DNA of 16,574 nt from Fidelibacterota bacterium UBA2125 (GCA_002329125.1 DCXX01000072.1:1-16574); one strand, 5' to 3'. Shown: positions 1 through 8,757, counted from the first letter of the stretch. The notes: generated by a model not told the origin, from the sequence alone. Numbers and translations are program-made.

Positions 1-11
1 CTTGAATCCAT
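1..11 (-). CDS. 5' end of a truncated gene (start codon only)
   Basis: On the minus strand an ATG lies at positions 11-9, followed by two complete in-window codons' worth of sequence (M-D-S) before the window ends. It is preceded by a textbook Shine-Dalgarno AAGGAG (positions 24-19) with a 7-base spacer, the strongest ribosome binding site in the window, which is why I call a gene here. The product cannot be named. A hairpin with a T-run lies 35 bases upstream of the ATG, leaving very little room for a separate promoter, so the gene may be read through from the PorV operon or be controlled by attenuation. Confidence 0.45.
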
Positions 12-45
12 AGTGGGTCTCCTTGGTTTATTGTTTAAGCCGGGC

Positions 46-83
46 AAATAAAAAAGGAGGAAATGTCGTGGGACATTCCCTCC
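46..83 (-). terminator. Intrinsic terminator or attenuator hairpin, minus strand
   Basis: Two 12-base arms (56-67 and 72-83) pair with one G-T wobble around a 4-base loop. On the minus strand the stem is followed by a T-rich run (TTTTTTATTT, positions 55-46), the form expected of a factor-independent terminator in that direction; on the plus strand no T-run follows. It lies about 160 bases downstream of the PorV stop codon and only 35 bases upstream of the next minus-strand ATG. It can therefore be the end of the PorV operon, an attenuator in the leader of the next gene, or both. Confidence 0.72.
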
Positions 84-244
84 TCTCACGAGTTTGCCTA
101 AGACTCGACTTCATGCGAGCCTCTGTTGATCATTTTATTCTCTTACGCTGTGTACCAATCGAAGGTTCCATAGTTTAGATATATTATCCTTGACAATGAT
201 GAAAATTGTTCTGAAAAACTATGGTTAATAAATAATAGGTTGTT
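84..244 (-). other. Unassigned leader/intergenic stretch with short pairing segments
   Basis: No gene is seen between the PorV stop and the hairpin at 46-83. Two 9-base arms, CCATAGTTT (168-176) and AAACTATGG (216-224), form a perfect inverted repeat with a 39-base loop. Closer to the hairpin, the minus-strand segment CGAG(T) at 107-103 could pair either with upstream CTCG (119-116) or with downstream ACTCG (93-89), two mutually exclusive short stems. I do not recognise a known riboswitch or T-box signature. The stems are short and could be chance. Confidence 0.3.
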
Positions 245-1252
245 CTACAATCCGACAGTAAAAGCAATACTCTGTATAAGGTCGAAAGGTGAGAGGGTAA
301 CGGCTGCGTAATCGATGGTAACATTTCTCCCGCCCAACTTCTGGGTCACTCCTCCACCAAAACCTAGCTTCATTTGGTCATAGTTCACTCCTCCTCCGGC
401 CCGGAGTTTCACTTGTCCGATTGTGATTTCGGAACCAAAGTTGGCCCGCTCCACATTGTCTGTAGCATGGATGGCGTCTGCTGTAGCTGTCCATAAAAGA
501 TTTGATGTTTCTACAACATTGATAGCCATTCCCAATCGAAAAGCAGTGGGGAGATCCCAATCTCTAGTTCTAAGGCGGCTCTTCGCAGGTTCGTCCAGTC
601 CCAGAAGTGGGTCCACATCGTGTTCAGCGTTTAGGTCACGGCCGTCCAAGCGCATTTTCGTTCCAAAGTTGGTGAGGGACATACCTATTCGTATGCCTCG
701 CCATCCCGGTGAAAAGAGGGTACCAATATCTATTGCTGTGGCTGAGGCAGTTTCATTTGCCACATTGTTGTAAATCCATTTTCCGGTAACTCCTACAACA
801 AAAACATCCGTTAGTGGTCGAGCATATGAGAGGCCGATCATGACATCTGATGCACTGGCGTAAGTTCCATCTCCATCAGGGGACCGGAGAGTGGTGACTT
901 CGATCTCATCCATCTGGAGTGTATTTACGGAAAATGCTACTACACCTGGTCCCTGCAATTTTGTGGAAGCTACAGCCGAATGAAGTCTGAGATCCATAAT
1001 CCAATCAGTAGTTGAGGCGGAAATAGTTGTTCCCCTCATCCGTCCTAAACCGGCGGGATTCCAGAATGCTGCTGAGGGGCCGTCAGCTGCTGCAACGAAT
1101 GCCTCACCCATGGCCAGTGCCCGAGGACCTACGCCTATCTTGAGAAAACTGGCAGCTGTAGTTCCTATCTTACTTTCAAATTCTTTCACATCCACTTGGC
1201 CTGAAACCAGGGAGAAGAACATAACTGACGCCAATATGATCTGTATCTTCAA
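245..1252 (-). CDS. PorV/PorQ family outer-membrane beta-barrel protein
   Basis: A 335-residue protein with a signal peptide (about residues 1-18, ending VSG) and the family signature just after it: FLKIGVGPRALAMGEAF at about 36-52 and WNPAGLG at about 64-70. The rest alternates polar and hydrophobic residues with many glycines, as in outer-membrane barrels. In Bacteroidota, PorV is the shuttle protein that hands type IX secretion substrates to the surface attachment machinery; here that role is inferred from family and from the sorting-domain protein encoded directly upstream. The start is TTG (1252-1250), overlapping the TGA of the upstream gene by 4 bases; the first in-frame ATG (codon 11) would cut the signal peptide to about eight residues, so TTG is preferred. 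A GGTGG stretch sits a few bases upstream. Last gene of the three-gene unit. Could be PorQ-like rather than PorV. Confidence 0.88.
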   Translation of the reverse strand: MKIQIILASVMFFSLVSGQVDVKEFESKIGTTAASFLKIGVGPRALAMGEAFVAAADGPSAAFWNPAGLGRMRGTTISASTTDWIMDLRLHSAVASTKLQGPGVVAFSVNTLQMDEIEVTTLRSPDGDGTYASASDVMIGLSYARPLTDVFVVGVTGKWIYNNVANETASATAIDIGTLFSPGWRGIRIGMSLTNFGTKMRLDGRDLNAEHDVDPLLGLDEPAKSRLRTRDWDLPTAFRLGMAINVVETSNLLWTATADAIHATDNVERANFGSEITIGQVKLRAGGGVNYDQMKLGFGGGVTQKLGGRNVTIDYAAVTLSPFDLIQSIAFTVGL

Positions 1253-4200
1253 CGTACCACCAGGATTTTTCCGGATTTTTCTACAGTAGTTCCGTTGGAT
1301 TCCGATTCAATATGATAGAGATAAACACCGAAAGCCACCTCCATGTCCGATTCATTATGGAGATCCCACCATTCGAATGAACCGCCATTGTGTTCTATGG
1401 TTCGAACGAGGTCCCCTGCCACCGTATAGAGCTTGATGGTACATGTTTCCGGTAGGTTGGTGAACTGTATACGGTGCTGACCTTCCCGGGAATCCCACGC
1501 TGCCGAAACCACGAATGGATTAGGAACCACCTTAACAAGGTCAATCAAAGGCTTGTCACGCAGTTTGGGCGCCAATGTTGAGAAACGGAACAAATCATCA
1601 CCATGTAGCGGGCGCATTGTCAGAAGTTGCCATCGGTCACCCTGCCACTCGGTTGCCAGGTAGAGGGAATCAGGTTCACTGAAGCCGAAACTCAGTGTGA
1701 AAAGGCCGTAATTTGCTTTTACGGAATTGAAATTGCCGGTAGGGAAATCATTGTCAGCAGCTATGCTTAATAGAGTTATATCATCATTAGGTCCCCATTC
1801 ATCCTTTGGTGTTTTATCCTTAAAAAGGGAATGGAGTTTATACCTGTTGGTGGAATCTGTAATATCCCACACCGTAAATGGAACGACCACGTTTTTTTGC
1901 GCGGGCTGTCCGCCGTAATGGGCGATGTTACCTGAATTGTCGAAGATGATTTCTACATCCCGCCGAGGAACGTCCGGTCTGCCAGTGGCGCCTGGCAGAT
2001 CTATTGCGACATCACCATCGGCAAAGTGAGCACTGTCCCCTTCAACCAGAATGAATCCTACCGTATCAGCGGGATCATCAATAACGGACAGCCTGAAACC
2101 TCTAACGACAGGCGCATTATCGTATCCCATCCAGGATTGGTCTCTTGAAACAATGGGTAAATTGTTTAAGATAGTATCTGCTGAACTGGTCGTCTCAATT
2201 AAGTAGAAGGATTTTTCCAGCACACTTCGATACTTTACGCCTAGAGTGTACTCTGCGTCGGCTAGAAGGCTGGGATCATATAGATCGATAAGAATTTCAC
2301 TTGTGGAAATTCCTGATACATGTTGCAGTCCCAAGTCAGAGATCTTTCCCTGTTCCACGCTACTCACTGGTTTGCTGGGAATAACCGATACTGTATGAGG
2401 ATTAGCAGGTGTGTTTGGTGTTGTTGCGGGAGTTAATTCGTTGACCGGTACATCCAAAGTGAGGTCAATTCGGTCATAGGCTGTCACCGCATACCAGTAT
2501 TCAACGCCGTTCACCACATTGGTGTCCATCCAGCTATGTTTCAGACCGTTATCCAGTCCGCTGTCCAATAGCCGCGTTTTTACTTGGAACACATCACCAG
2601 CCATTATACAGCCGGCAGGGTTTGCATCACAGTCGCTCGCCAAATTTTCGATCTGGACTACAGCGCCTCCCACGTAGATCAGTTTTCCAGAGGTATAGGG
2701 TGCTTCCGTAATGGGATCGCTTCCAGAAACGTAAACAAACTTTGCATCGGTGTCCCAGTTGCCTGTATGGATGATAGAGAAACCATCTGTCAAGAACTGG
2801 CGGTTAAGTGCCAATAGCCATCCGTTGCGGGCATCATATACATTAAATGTGCTGTCTGTGACAAATGTAATTAAATAAGTATTCTCCACCATATTCGTAG
2901 TCTTTGGAATTAAACCCCATGCCTTAATGGTTGCGTTGGACATAATTGATGTATGGGCAGTCTCAATGGTTCCCAGTTCATCAATACTGTTGAATTTGTT
3001 ATAATCAGCCAGCGGTTTGTAACCCAGGGGATAGGTGGTGAGATTGTCAGTAGTCTCACCCCAGTTGGCTCCCAAATCAGTACTACGATATATCCGATAC
3101 CCTTCAAAGTCAGTTTTACCCGTGAGTCTGTCTTGGCTTTTCTCAGCCGATTCTGTATCCCAATAGAGTGTTACCGTTTCATCTGTGGCCACTGCGTTAA
3201 CTATAGGTGGGTCAGGGGCGGAGGGGGTCTTGAAATCATTGTTGAAAACAGCCAGTGCTGCTTCCGCTGTTTTTACAAGTTGCTCTCGTGTGTCGGCAGT
3301 GAGGACCGCAATTACCACGGTCTGAGTATCTCTCGGAGCAATTGTAAAATCACCACTAGCCATGACATAAACGATATCTTTGTTTACTTGAGGACTTGGT
3401 GAAAAGATGCCTGGCTTCATGTAATCGTATTGAGCCTCATCACGGGATTTGTAAAGAACTCCGCCAGTTTCCCCTGACTGAGGCATTTGGCCGTAGGTAA
3501 AAGATTTCCATGATGTCATCCCTAGCAGATTGCCGTCAGAATCGGTGGGTGATTTCAAAAACTGAATTCCAAGATAAGCAAGATCCACCCCTGGCCAACC
3601 GGTGTAATTGTTGTCGTAATCATAAGAGACGGCGAGATTGAGGCTGGTAATAAACTCGGCACTGTCATCTCCGTATTCCGTCTCAAGATGAGCTGGATGA
3701 TCAGGATCTACCAAAATGCCAAAACGGCCGTCGCGAAGAGTTTTTGAAGATTTGTTCACAATATCATACTGGTAAAAAAGAAATCTATTGGTAAGGGTAC
3801 TGTTACTTTGTATCCCTCTAGAGACGACTTCCAATGCGCCTACTTTTGACTTTCCTTCTCCTCTCAAATCAAAGGCTTCGCTTTCGAAATCGCGCATGAT
3901 CCAGTAGGATTCCTGAGAGCCGATTGGTTCGTAATTAAATAGAGGCAGTCCAGGCCAGCCGCTGGGCCCCACAGGAATTCCAGCCGGCCAGCTCAAAGGC
4001 CATGTGTTGGGATCATCACTCATGGCCACGGAAGGATTGTATCCTCCAGAATTGAGTCCCACAATAGGGTTGAAATTTTTCTCACCGTAATCTTGATAAG
4101 TATCACTGGATAGAGGTACGGCATTATTAATGCCGTCATCGGAAGTGTCTACCATGGCACCGATCATGATTCCGATCTGCCAAGCGTAGTATCTCTCTGT

Positions 4201-4428
4201 ATTCGTGGGATATTCAACAGACGGATTAAAATAACCGATTAGGCCATAATTGGTGAAATAGGTAGCAATTTTGCCATCATTGTGAATACCGTAAGCCCTG
4301 TCTTCGTATCCTATAGTCCGGAGAAGTTTCTGGATAAGGGTAGGTTTAGGTTGTTTTCTCAGCTCTCCCTTCTGGCCGAAGAGAACGAACGAGAGCATGA
4401 AAATGGAAAGAAGAGCTTTTCTCACCAC
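1249..4428 (-). CDS. Large secreted protein with fibronectin III-like segment and C-terminal sorting-type domain
   Basis: A 1059-residue exported protein: hydrophobic signal peptide (about residues 4-18), a long N-terminal region of unknown function, a motif common in such secreted proteins (GDFTIAPRDTQTVVIAV, about 359-375), then a fibronectin type III-like stretch (about 403-500, with LYWDTES and FEGYRIYRSTD). The last ~106 residues resemble a type A secretion-sorting domain: PNPF (about 969-972), IKLYTVAGDLVRTI, FGVYLYHI, ending KILVVR. It is therefore likely exported and surface-bound or released; its substrate is unknown. It overlaps the TonB receptor gene upstream by up to 7 bases and the PorV gene downstream by 4. 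Two adjacent GTG codons can start it: 4428-4426 or 4425-4423. The SD-like GAGGTG upstream sits 2 bases from the first and 5 bases from the second, so the second, one codon shorter, is more plausible. No truncation or frameshift is seen. Confidence 0.85.
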   Translation of the reverse strand: MVRKALLSIFMLSFVLFGQKGELRKQPKPTLIQKLLRTIGYEDRAYGIHNDGKIATYFTNYGLIGYFNPSVEYPTNTERYYAWQIGIMIGAMVDTSDDGINNAVPLSSDTYQDYGEKNFNPIVGLNSGGYNPSVAMSDDPNTWPLSWPAGIPVGPSGWPGLPLFNYEPIGSQESYWIMRDFESEAFDLRGEGKSKVGALEVVSRGIQSNSTLTNRFLFYQYDIVNKSSKTLRDGRFGILVDPDHPAHLETEYGDDSAEFITSLNLAVSYDYDNNYTGWPGVDLAYLGIQFLKSPTDSDGNLLGMTSWKSFTYGQMPQSGETGGVLYKSRDEAQYDYMKPGIFSPSPQVNKDIVYVMASGDFTIAPRDTQTVVIAVLTADTREQLVKTAEAALAVFNNDFKTPSAPDPPIVNAVATDETVTLYWDTESAEKSQDRLTGKTDFEGYRIYRSTDLGANWGETTDNLTTYPLGYKPLADYNKFNSIDELGTIETAHTSIMSNATIKAWGLIPKTTNMVENTYLITFVTDSTFNVYDARNGWLLALNRQFLTDGFSIIHTGNWDTDAKFVYVSGSDPITEAPYTSGKLIYVGGAVVQIENLASDCDANPAGCIMAGDVFQVKTRLLDSGLDNGLKHSWMDTNVVNGVEYWYAVTAYDRIDLTLDVPVNELTPATTPNTPANPHTVSVIPSKPVSSVEQGKISDLGLQHVSGISTSEILIDLYDPSLLADAEYTLGVKYRSVLEKSFYLIETTSSADTILNNLPIVSRDQSWMGYDNAPVVRGFRLSVIDDPADTVGFILVEGDSAHFADGDVAIDLPGATGRPDVPRRDVEIIFDNSGNIAHYGGQPAQKNVVVPFTVWDITDSTNRYKLHSLFKDKTPKDEWGPNDDITLLSIAADNDFPTGNFNSVKANYGLFTLSFGFSEPDSLYLATEWQGDRWQLLTMRPLHGDDLFRFSTLAPKLRDKPLIDLVKVVPNPFVVSAAWDSREGQHRIQFTNLPETCTIKLYTVAGDLVRTIEHNGGSFEWWDLHNESDMEVAFGVYLYHIESESNGTTVEKSGKILVVR

Positions 4429-7163
4429 ATCACCTCTATCCCCATCATGATCTGCTGTGGGGAGGAATACATGCTAGGATCATTGACGCCGTCAGGTGTT
4501 ACATCGTGGTAGAGTGATCTATCAGGTAGGCCAGTAGTTGGGTAGACGTAAAGGGCATTTTTTCTGTTCAGGAGGTTATCTATCTGAATAAAAATCCCGA
4601 AACTTTCTGCAATAGGAATATCGAAGGCTCGTGAGATATAAACATCCATGTAAAATGTGCTTGGCTGCCGCTCGCTGTTCTGTTCACCAATGCGCATTCC
4701 CTGTGTGTTTAGTGGTGTGTAGGGGATACCGCTGCCGTAGTTCCCGATAAGTGAAAAGTTCCAGTTTTTAAGAAAAACACCTCCCAACTGGCTACTGTTA
4801 AAATCAACAGTAAAGCTCAATGTCTGGCGTTGGTCCCAATCCAATGGTAAGACCCGTTTGGGTCGAACTCTTGGTGGAAAAGAATAGAGGTCATAAAATG
4901 CCTCAAAAATATCTGAACTGTTGCCCTCAGCTCTAGAAAGGGTATAATTCAAAGAGGCTGAAAGGGCTTGTGAAAAGGTATTATTCATTGATATCTCAAT
5001 ACCCCTCACGTTGGAGTAGTCCGTATTAATATACCGGGTATAGTTTATGGCACCCACATAGTTCAGTCTTGATGCGATTAAATTCTGAATGTCTTTGTGG
5101 AATGCAGTAACGTCAAGGCTAAAAGATGCACCAATCTGCTGTTCCCACCCGATCTCCATGGCTACAGTTTTCTGAGGCTCCAAATCCGGATCACCCAGTG
5201 TTGGATTATGGATTTCGATCTGTTGTGGATCGTAGACATATTCGCCGTCAGATCCCCGGATATTGCTCAAATTCCAGTAAAGATAGGCAAAATCAGGTAT
5301 CTGGAAGAAATGACCGTAGGCGAAGTGGAGTACTGATCGGTCTGTGATGGGATGAGAAAAACCTAGTCGAGGACTGACCTGCAATTTTGTTTTGGTTTTG
5401 GTAGCTTTGCTGTCATCTCCTGCATCACGTGGGTCGACCCAATAGCTAGCACTGGGATCAAAATAATCCAGGCGGACACCTGCGTTCAAGATCAGATTGT
5501 TAAACTCCACCTTGTCCTGCAGATAGGCCGATGCTTCTAGTGGAGTGTGGTCATAATATTGATTGACCCAGTCTCCCAACGTCACAAAACCAGCCAGCGC
5601 GTCATGGCTATCCCGATGGAGACTATTCTTTATGAACGAAAAACCTGCCTTCAGCAGATTGGATTTATTTACTTGGCTGGTTATACTCCCTTTTACGATT
5701 GTTCGTTTGGATTCAGAGTCTATCCACATCCCTTCATAGCCTCCAATTCCAAATTCCTCCGGATCGTCATAAAGTGGTTGAAACACATCTTGACTACCAA
5801 AATAAGGACCTTCAGATGCATCGAATTTCCATTCGGAGTTGGCTCCGGAAAAATAGTGATTGGTAAAAAGAGATAAAGATCCTTCAGCAAAAGTTTTTGG
5901 CGAAAATTGAAAGGAGAAAGCAGTTGTTATCTGATCGGTGGTTTCAGTCTGATGAGTCTGCCGGTAGGGGAGATATTTCCAGAAATGATCATACTCCCGC
6001 CAGTTACTTTTCGCAGTACTGTAGGTAAGAAACATTCTGAGACCCATGGGTGTAGTCACAGCCAGTTTTGTAAAAATCTTTCCAATGGGTGATCCGCCAA
6101 TACCTGACTCTTTTTCATGTGACTGAGGAAGCCACCCTTTGTCATCCACACCTTCCAGATTCACGGTATAGAAAAGCCTCTTTTTAATGATGGGCCCATT
6201 CAAAGAAAGTTCGAACCGTTGAAAATCACCAAACCCTTTGGATAGTTCACTATTGAGCATTTCAAGCTGATCTGAAGCAGAATCCCACTGGCCGTTGTGG
6301 TTCCAGTCCCGGTATGATTCACCTGAATCAAAAGCGCTATTATCGTTATCATCATCATAAGGCTCATCCTCGATATAAGGGGGTTCGGTGGTGAGTTTGG
6401 TGGAATCGTATTCATAGCCAAAACCTGATAAATCTCCTGGGTCACCTGTGAATAGCCGGAAACGCCCCGTATGTTCATCCCGGCCTGTCTTTGTAACGAT
6501 ATTGACTATGCCGGACATGGCATTTCCGTACTCAGCGTTGTAGGTTCCTGTGACCACCACCATTTCTTCCACTGAGCCGGTAGAAACCATATTCCCTGGT
6601 TCTCCGTAAAGCGGATCATTAACTGGTACACCGTCCACCATGTAAACCACTTCATTGCTTCTGCCACCCCGGAAGTGAACATGATCATCATGTCCAACGA
6701 CGCCAGAAACAGTTTTCAATACATCACCCACGCCCTGGACTGGCATGTTTCGCATGGCTGCGGAACTGACTGTTGTGGTGGTCGATGTCACATCTTTCTG
6801 AATGACCGGTTTCTCAGCGGTAACGTTTACTTCTTCACCTGCCAGAACAGTTTCAGCCATTGGAGTATTAACTTGAGTGGTGAGATCTGGGCTCACAGCT
6901 ACATCAGTGAAGGTCATTGATTGATATCCTATCATCATTATCTTAATTGAGTGGGTTCCGGCGGGAACGTTGATAATAAAGTATTCGCCTTCATTGTCTG
7001 TGCTGGCGCCCAGATTCGTTCCTAGGATGATCACATTAGCGCCGATGAGAGGTTCGGAGGTTTCAGAAGAAGTGATTTTTCCGCTGATCTTTCCCGTATT
7101 TCCCGCATAGAGAAACCCGGATAAAGTGAAAAGAATAAGTAGGTATTTAAAGTTATGCCACAC
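4422..7163 (-). CDS. TonB-dependent outer-membrane receptor with carboxypeptidase-regulatory-like N-terminus
   Basis: A 913-residue outer-membrane receptor. Order: signal peptide (1-20, ending LYA), a carboxypeptidase-regulatory-like domain (about 24-110; GKISGKI, EPLIGANV, GEYFIINVPAG), a plug domain (about 120-226; FRGGRSNEVVYMVDGVPVND, GNAMSGIVNIVTKTG), an acidic Asp/Asn-rich insert (about 262-298), then a beta-barrel ending in Trp, the aromatic last residue expected of barrel insertion signals. Proteins of this class import ligands using TonB energy; the ligand cannot be read from sequence. First gene of the minus-strand unit, overlapping the secreted-protein gene downstream. The start is GTG (7163-7161); an in-frame TGA lies a short way upstream and no better start intervenes. 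I see no clear Shine-Dalgarno sequence, and a promoter-like -10 lies only 11 bases upstream, so the leader may be very short. Confidence 0.9.
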   Translation of the reverse strand: MWHNFKYLLILFTLSGFLYAGNTGKISGKITSSETSEPLIGANVIILGTNLGASTDNEGEYFIINVPAGTHSIKIMMIGYQSMTFTDVAVSPDLTTQVNTPMAETVLAGEEVNVTAEKPVIQKDVTSTTTTVSSAAMRNMPVQGVGDVLKTVSGVVGHDDHVHFRGGRSNEVVYMVDGVPVNDPLYGEPGNMVSTGSVEEMVVVTGTYNAEYGNAMSGIVNIVTKTGRDEHTGRFRLFTGDPGDLSGFGYEYDSTKLTTEPPYIEDEPYDDDNDNSAFDSGESYRDWNHNGQWDSASDQLEMLNSELSKGFGDFQRFELSLNGPIIKKRLFYTVNLEGVDDKGWLPQSHEKESGIGGSPIGKIFTKLAVTTPMGLRMFLTYSTAKSNWREYDHFWKYLPYRQTHQTETTDQITTAFSFQFSPKTFAEGSLSLFTNHYFSGANSEWKFDASEGPYFGSQDVFQPLYDDPEEFGIGGYEGMWIDSESKRTIVKGSITSQVNKSNLLKAGFSFIKNSLHRDSHDALAGFVTLGDWVNQYYDHTPLEASAYLQDKVEFNNLILNAGVRLDYFDPSASYWVDPRDAGDDSKATKTKTKLQVSPRLGFSHPITDRSVLHFAYGHFFQIPDFAYLYWNLSNIRGSDGEYVYDPQQIEIHNPTLGDPDLEPQKTVAMEIGWEQQIGASFSLDVTAFHKDIQNLIASRLNYVGAINYTRYINTDYSNVRGIEISMNNTFSQALSASLNYTLSRAEGNSSDIFEAFYDLYSFPPRVRPKRVLPLDWDQRQTLSFTVDFNSSQLGGVFLKNWNFSLIGNYGSGIPYTPLNTQGMRIGEQNSERQPSTFYMDVYISRAFDIPIAESFGIFIQIDNLLNRKNALYVYPTTGLPDRSLYHDVTPDGVNDPSMYSSPQQIMMGIEVMW

Positions 7164-7174
7164 GTTGGAGTCTG

Positions 7175-7202
7175 AATATAAGAGTGTAGTTCAGGTTCAC
7201 AA
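7175..7202 (-). promoter_or_regulatory. Candidate promoter of the TonB receptor-PorV unit
   Basis: On the minus strand TTGTGA (7202-7197) and TATATT (7180-7175) are separated by 16 bases, matching the sigma-70 consensus 4/6 and 5/6. The site lies downstream of the preceding gene's terminator and upstream of the GTG start, where a promoter is needed. The -10 box is only 11 bases from the start codon, implying a leaderless or nearly leaderless message. The consensus used by this lineage is not known to me, so confidence is low. Confidence 0.33.
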
Positions 7203-7217
7203 AATCAAAATGGTCCA

Positions 7218-7256
7218 ATAATAGAAAACCCCGCTGGAAGCGGGGTTTTCTATTAT
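7218..7256 (-). terminator. Bidirectional intrinsic terminator after the acidic secreted protein gene
   Basis: Two perfectly complementary 17-base arms (7218-7234 and 7240-7256) surround a 5-base loop. The core is CCCCGC/GCGGGG flanked by A-runs and T-runs (AAAA before, TTTT after), so each strand ends the GC stem with a T-rich tail. It begins 20 bases past the stop codon of the minus-strand gene at 7276-8724 and separates that gene from the TonB receptor unit. Confidence 0.93.
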
Positions 7257-7275
7257 GATAATGGTAATCCGACTT

Positions 7276-8724
7276 TTATCGCATCAACACCATTTTTTGG
7301 CTTTGTGATGTTCCGTTCTGGGTAAGCTTGTAAAAGTATACCCCTGAAGAAACAATCTGGCCGTTCATACCTGTGGCATCCCACTGAACTGTGTGTTGCC
7401 CGGCAAGCATTACACCCTGCATCAATGTTTTTATCAATTTTCCATTAATGTCAAAGATATCCAGTTGCCCGCGCCCATCTCGATCCAATTCGAAAGCGAT
7501 AGTTGTTGTGGGGTTAAACGGATTGGGATAATTGTGCTTCAGATTGAAAGCAGAGGGGAGGGAGACGCTGTTCTCATCCACCTTAAGTCCTGCTGTCCAG
7601 CGGTCTGAAGCATCTTTGGAATTGTCGATGATCTCGTCCGCATCTTCACCACCAACAAAAGCAACCACAACACTAGTCTGCGCATCTGCCTCCAAATCAC
7701 CAAAATAAACGGTGATAAAAGACCCCAAGTCTGTAGCATTACTATCAGCTTCGTAGGTGTCATCGTAATCATAATAACCTTCAAGAAGTTCACTGAACAC
7801 ATCTACGTTAAATGTACCCCATGGATCTTCATAGACGCCTAGGTTCACACTGTCACCACCTGTTACCCAGGACATGCCTGCATAAATGTAATGAGGATCA
7901 TCGAAATCAGCGGTGCCGTCTTCATTCATATCGACGACGGCTGGATCGAAATATTGGTAGATCAGTCCGGTGGTGTCATATACCCCTGATTTATGCCATA
8001 GAAAAGCATCTTCATCTCCGGTACAGTCTTCCCAATCCGCACATTCTTCATCTGGCCACCAACCTCCACCAGCATCATTGTCATTGAAAATAGTTACAGA
8101 ACCACCGGTGTACTTACTTGTTAAACCGTTATGAACAGTTACTTTTACATACTCATAACCGCGGTGATTCCAGGAATCCCATTGTTCATAGCCAGCCTGG
8201 TATTGTGTTACCACAACACTCACACCGCTGTTTTTATCGCCAATTGCGGTCTTAGCCATGAGGTCATATCCTGAGGGACCAACCGTATCTGCAAAGGCAC
8301 CATCGATCCATAGGCCATCAGAATAGGCTCCGAAATGATAGTTCTCATTATGGGGTTTGTGGAGGTATCCGTTGTAAACAACCCTCTCTTCGGTGTCATC
8401 ATCGTAATCACCTTCCCAAAGGGATGTGAGTGGAGCTTCCAGTTCGTTGAAATTGACTGATAGATAAACCTCCCAAAAGTTGCAGCACATCTCATAGTTT
8501 TCCCCTTCCCAATCGAAGGTGTCAAGATACAAGCATGCATCAAGGGAAGCTTCAGCAGCACCAGGATCGACATAAGCATCGTATCCAGGACCCATTTCCA
8601 GCCATGTAACATTCCGCTGGGGGGAGACGGTTTTTGCTTTCAATGCTGCCTCTCTTTTACTTTCGGCGTTGCCAAAAGTAAAAAGCAACAAGAAAGACAG
8701 AATTGCTATTATCCTTTTATTCAT
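7276..8724 (-). CDS. Acidic secreted protein with EF-hand-like loop and type A sorting domain
   Basis: A 482-residue exported protein of unknown function. Signal peptide 1-20 (ends GNA). The body is rich in Asp, Glu, Trp and Tyr and has a few cysteines (CC at 80-81; C228 and C234), suggesting an extracellular fold. Residues 265-276 (DMNEDGTADFDD) match a calcium-binding EF-hand/dockerin loop with acids or Asn at loop positions 1, 3, 5, 9 and 12. The last ~94 residues (from 389) are a classic type A sorting domain: NYPNPFNPTTTI, LDIFDINGKLIKTL, SSGVYFYKL, ending KMVLMR. This implies export by a type IX-like route with the domain as signal. The ATG start is preceded by AGGAG (8736-8732) with a 7-base spacer. 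It is a single-gene unit with its own terminator downstream. I do not recognise the N-terminal region as a named family. Confidence 0.85.
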   Translation of the reverse strand: MNKRIIAILSFLLLFTFGNAESKREAALKAKTVSPQRNVTWLEMGPGYDAYVDPGAAEASLDACLYLDTFDWEGENYEMCCNFWEVYLSVNFNELEAPLTSLWEGDYDDDTEERVVYNGYLHKPHNENYHFGAYSDGLWIDGAFADTVGPSGYDLMAKTAIGDKNSGVSVVVTQYQAGYEQWDSWNHRGYEYVKVTVHNGLTSKYTGGSVTIFNDNDAGGGWWPDEECADWEDCTGDEDAFLWHKSGVYDTTGLIYQYFDPAVVDMNEDGTADFDDPHYIYAGMSWVTGGDSVNLGVYEDPWGTFNVDVFSELLEGYYDYDDTYEADSNATDLGSFITVYFGDLEADAQTSVVVAFVGGEDADEIIDNSKDASDRWTAGLKVDENSVSLPSAFNLKHNYPNPFNPTTTIAFELDRDGRGQLDIFDINGKLIKTLMQGVMLAGQHTVQWDATGMNGQIVSSGVYFYKLTQNGTSQSQKMVLMR

Positions 8725-8757
8725 TAGTATACTCCTGATTCTAGTTTCTTAAATATT

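Noticed and set aside
113..178. 21-codon plus-strand frame near the left edge
   Set aside because: No ribosome binding site, no recognisable feature, and it overlaps a region better explained as a leader of the minus strand.
2953..3402. 149-codon plus-strand open frame inside the large secreted protein gene
   Set aside because: It lies antisense to a protein with a clear signal peptide and sorting domain, has no recognisable motif, and lacks a ribosome binding site I can support.
8220..8612. 130-codon minus-strand frame overlapping the acidic secreted protein gene
   Set aside because: It is a shifted frame of the same strand; the product has no domain and the main frame carries the signal peptide, calcium loop and sorting domain.
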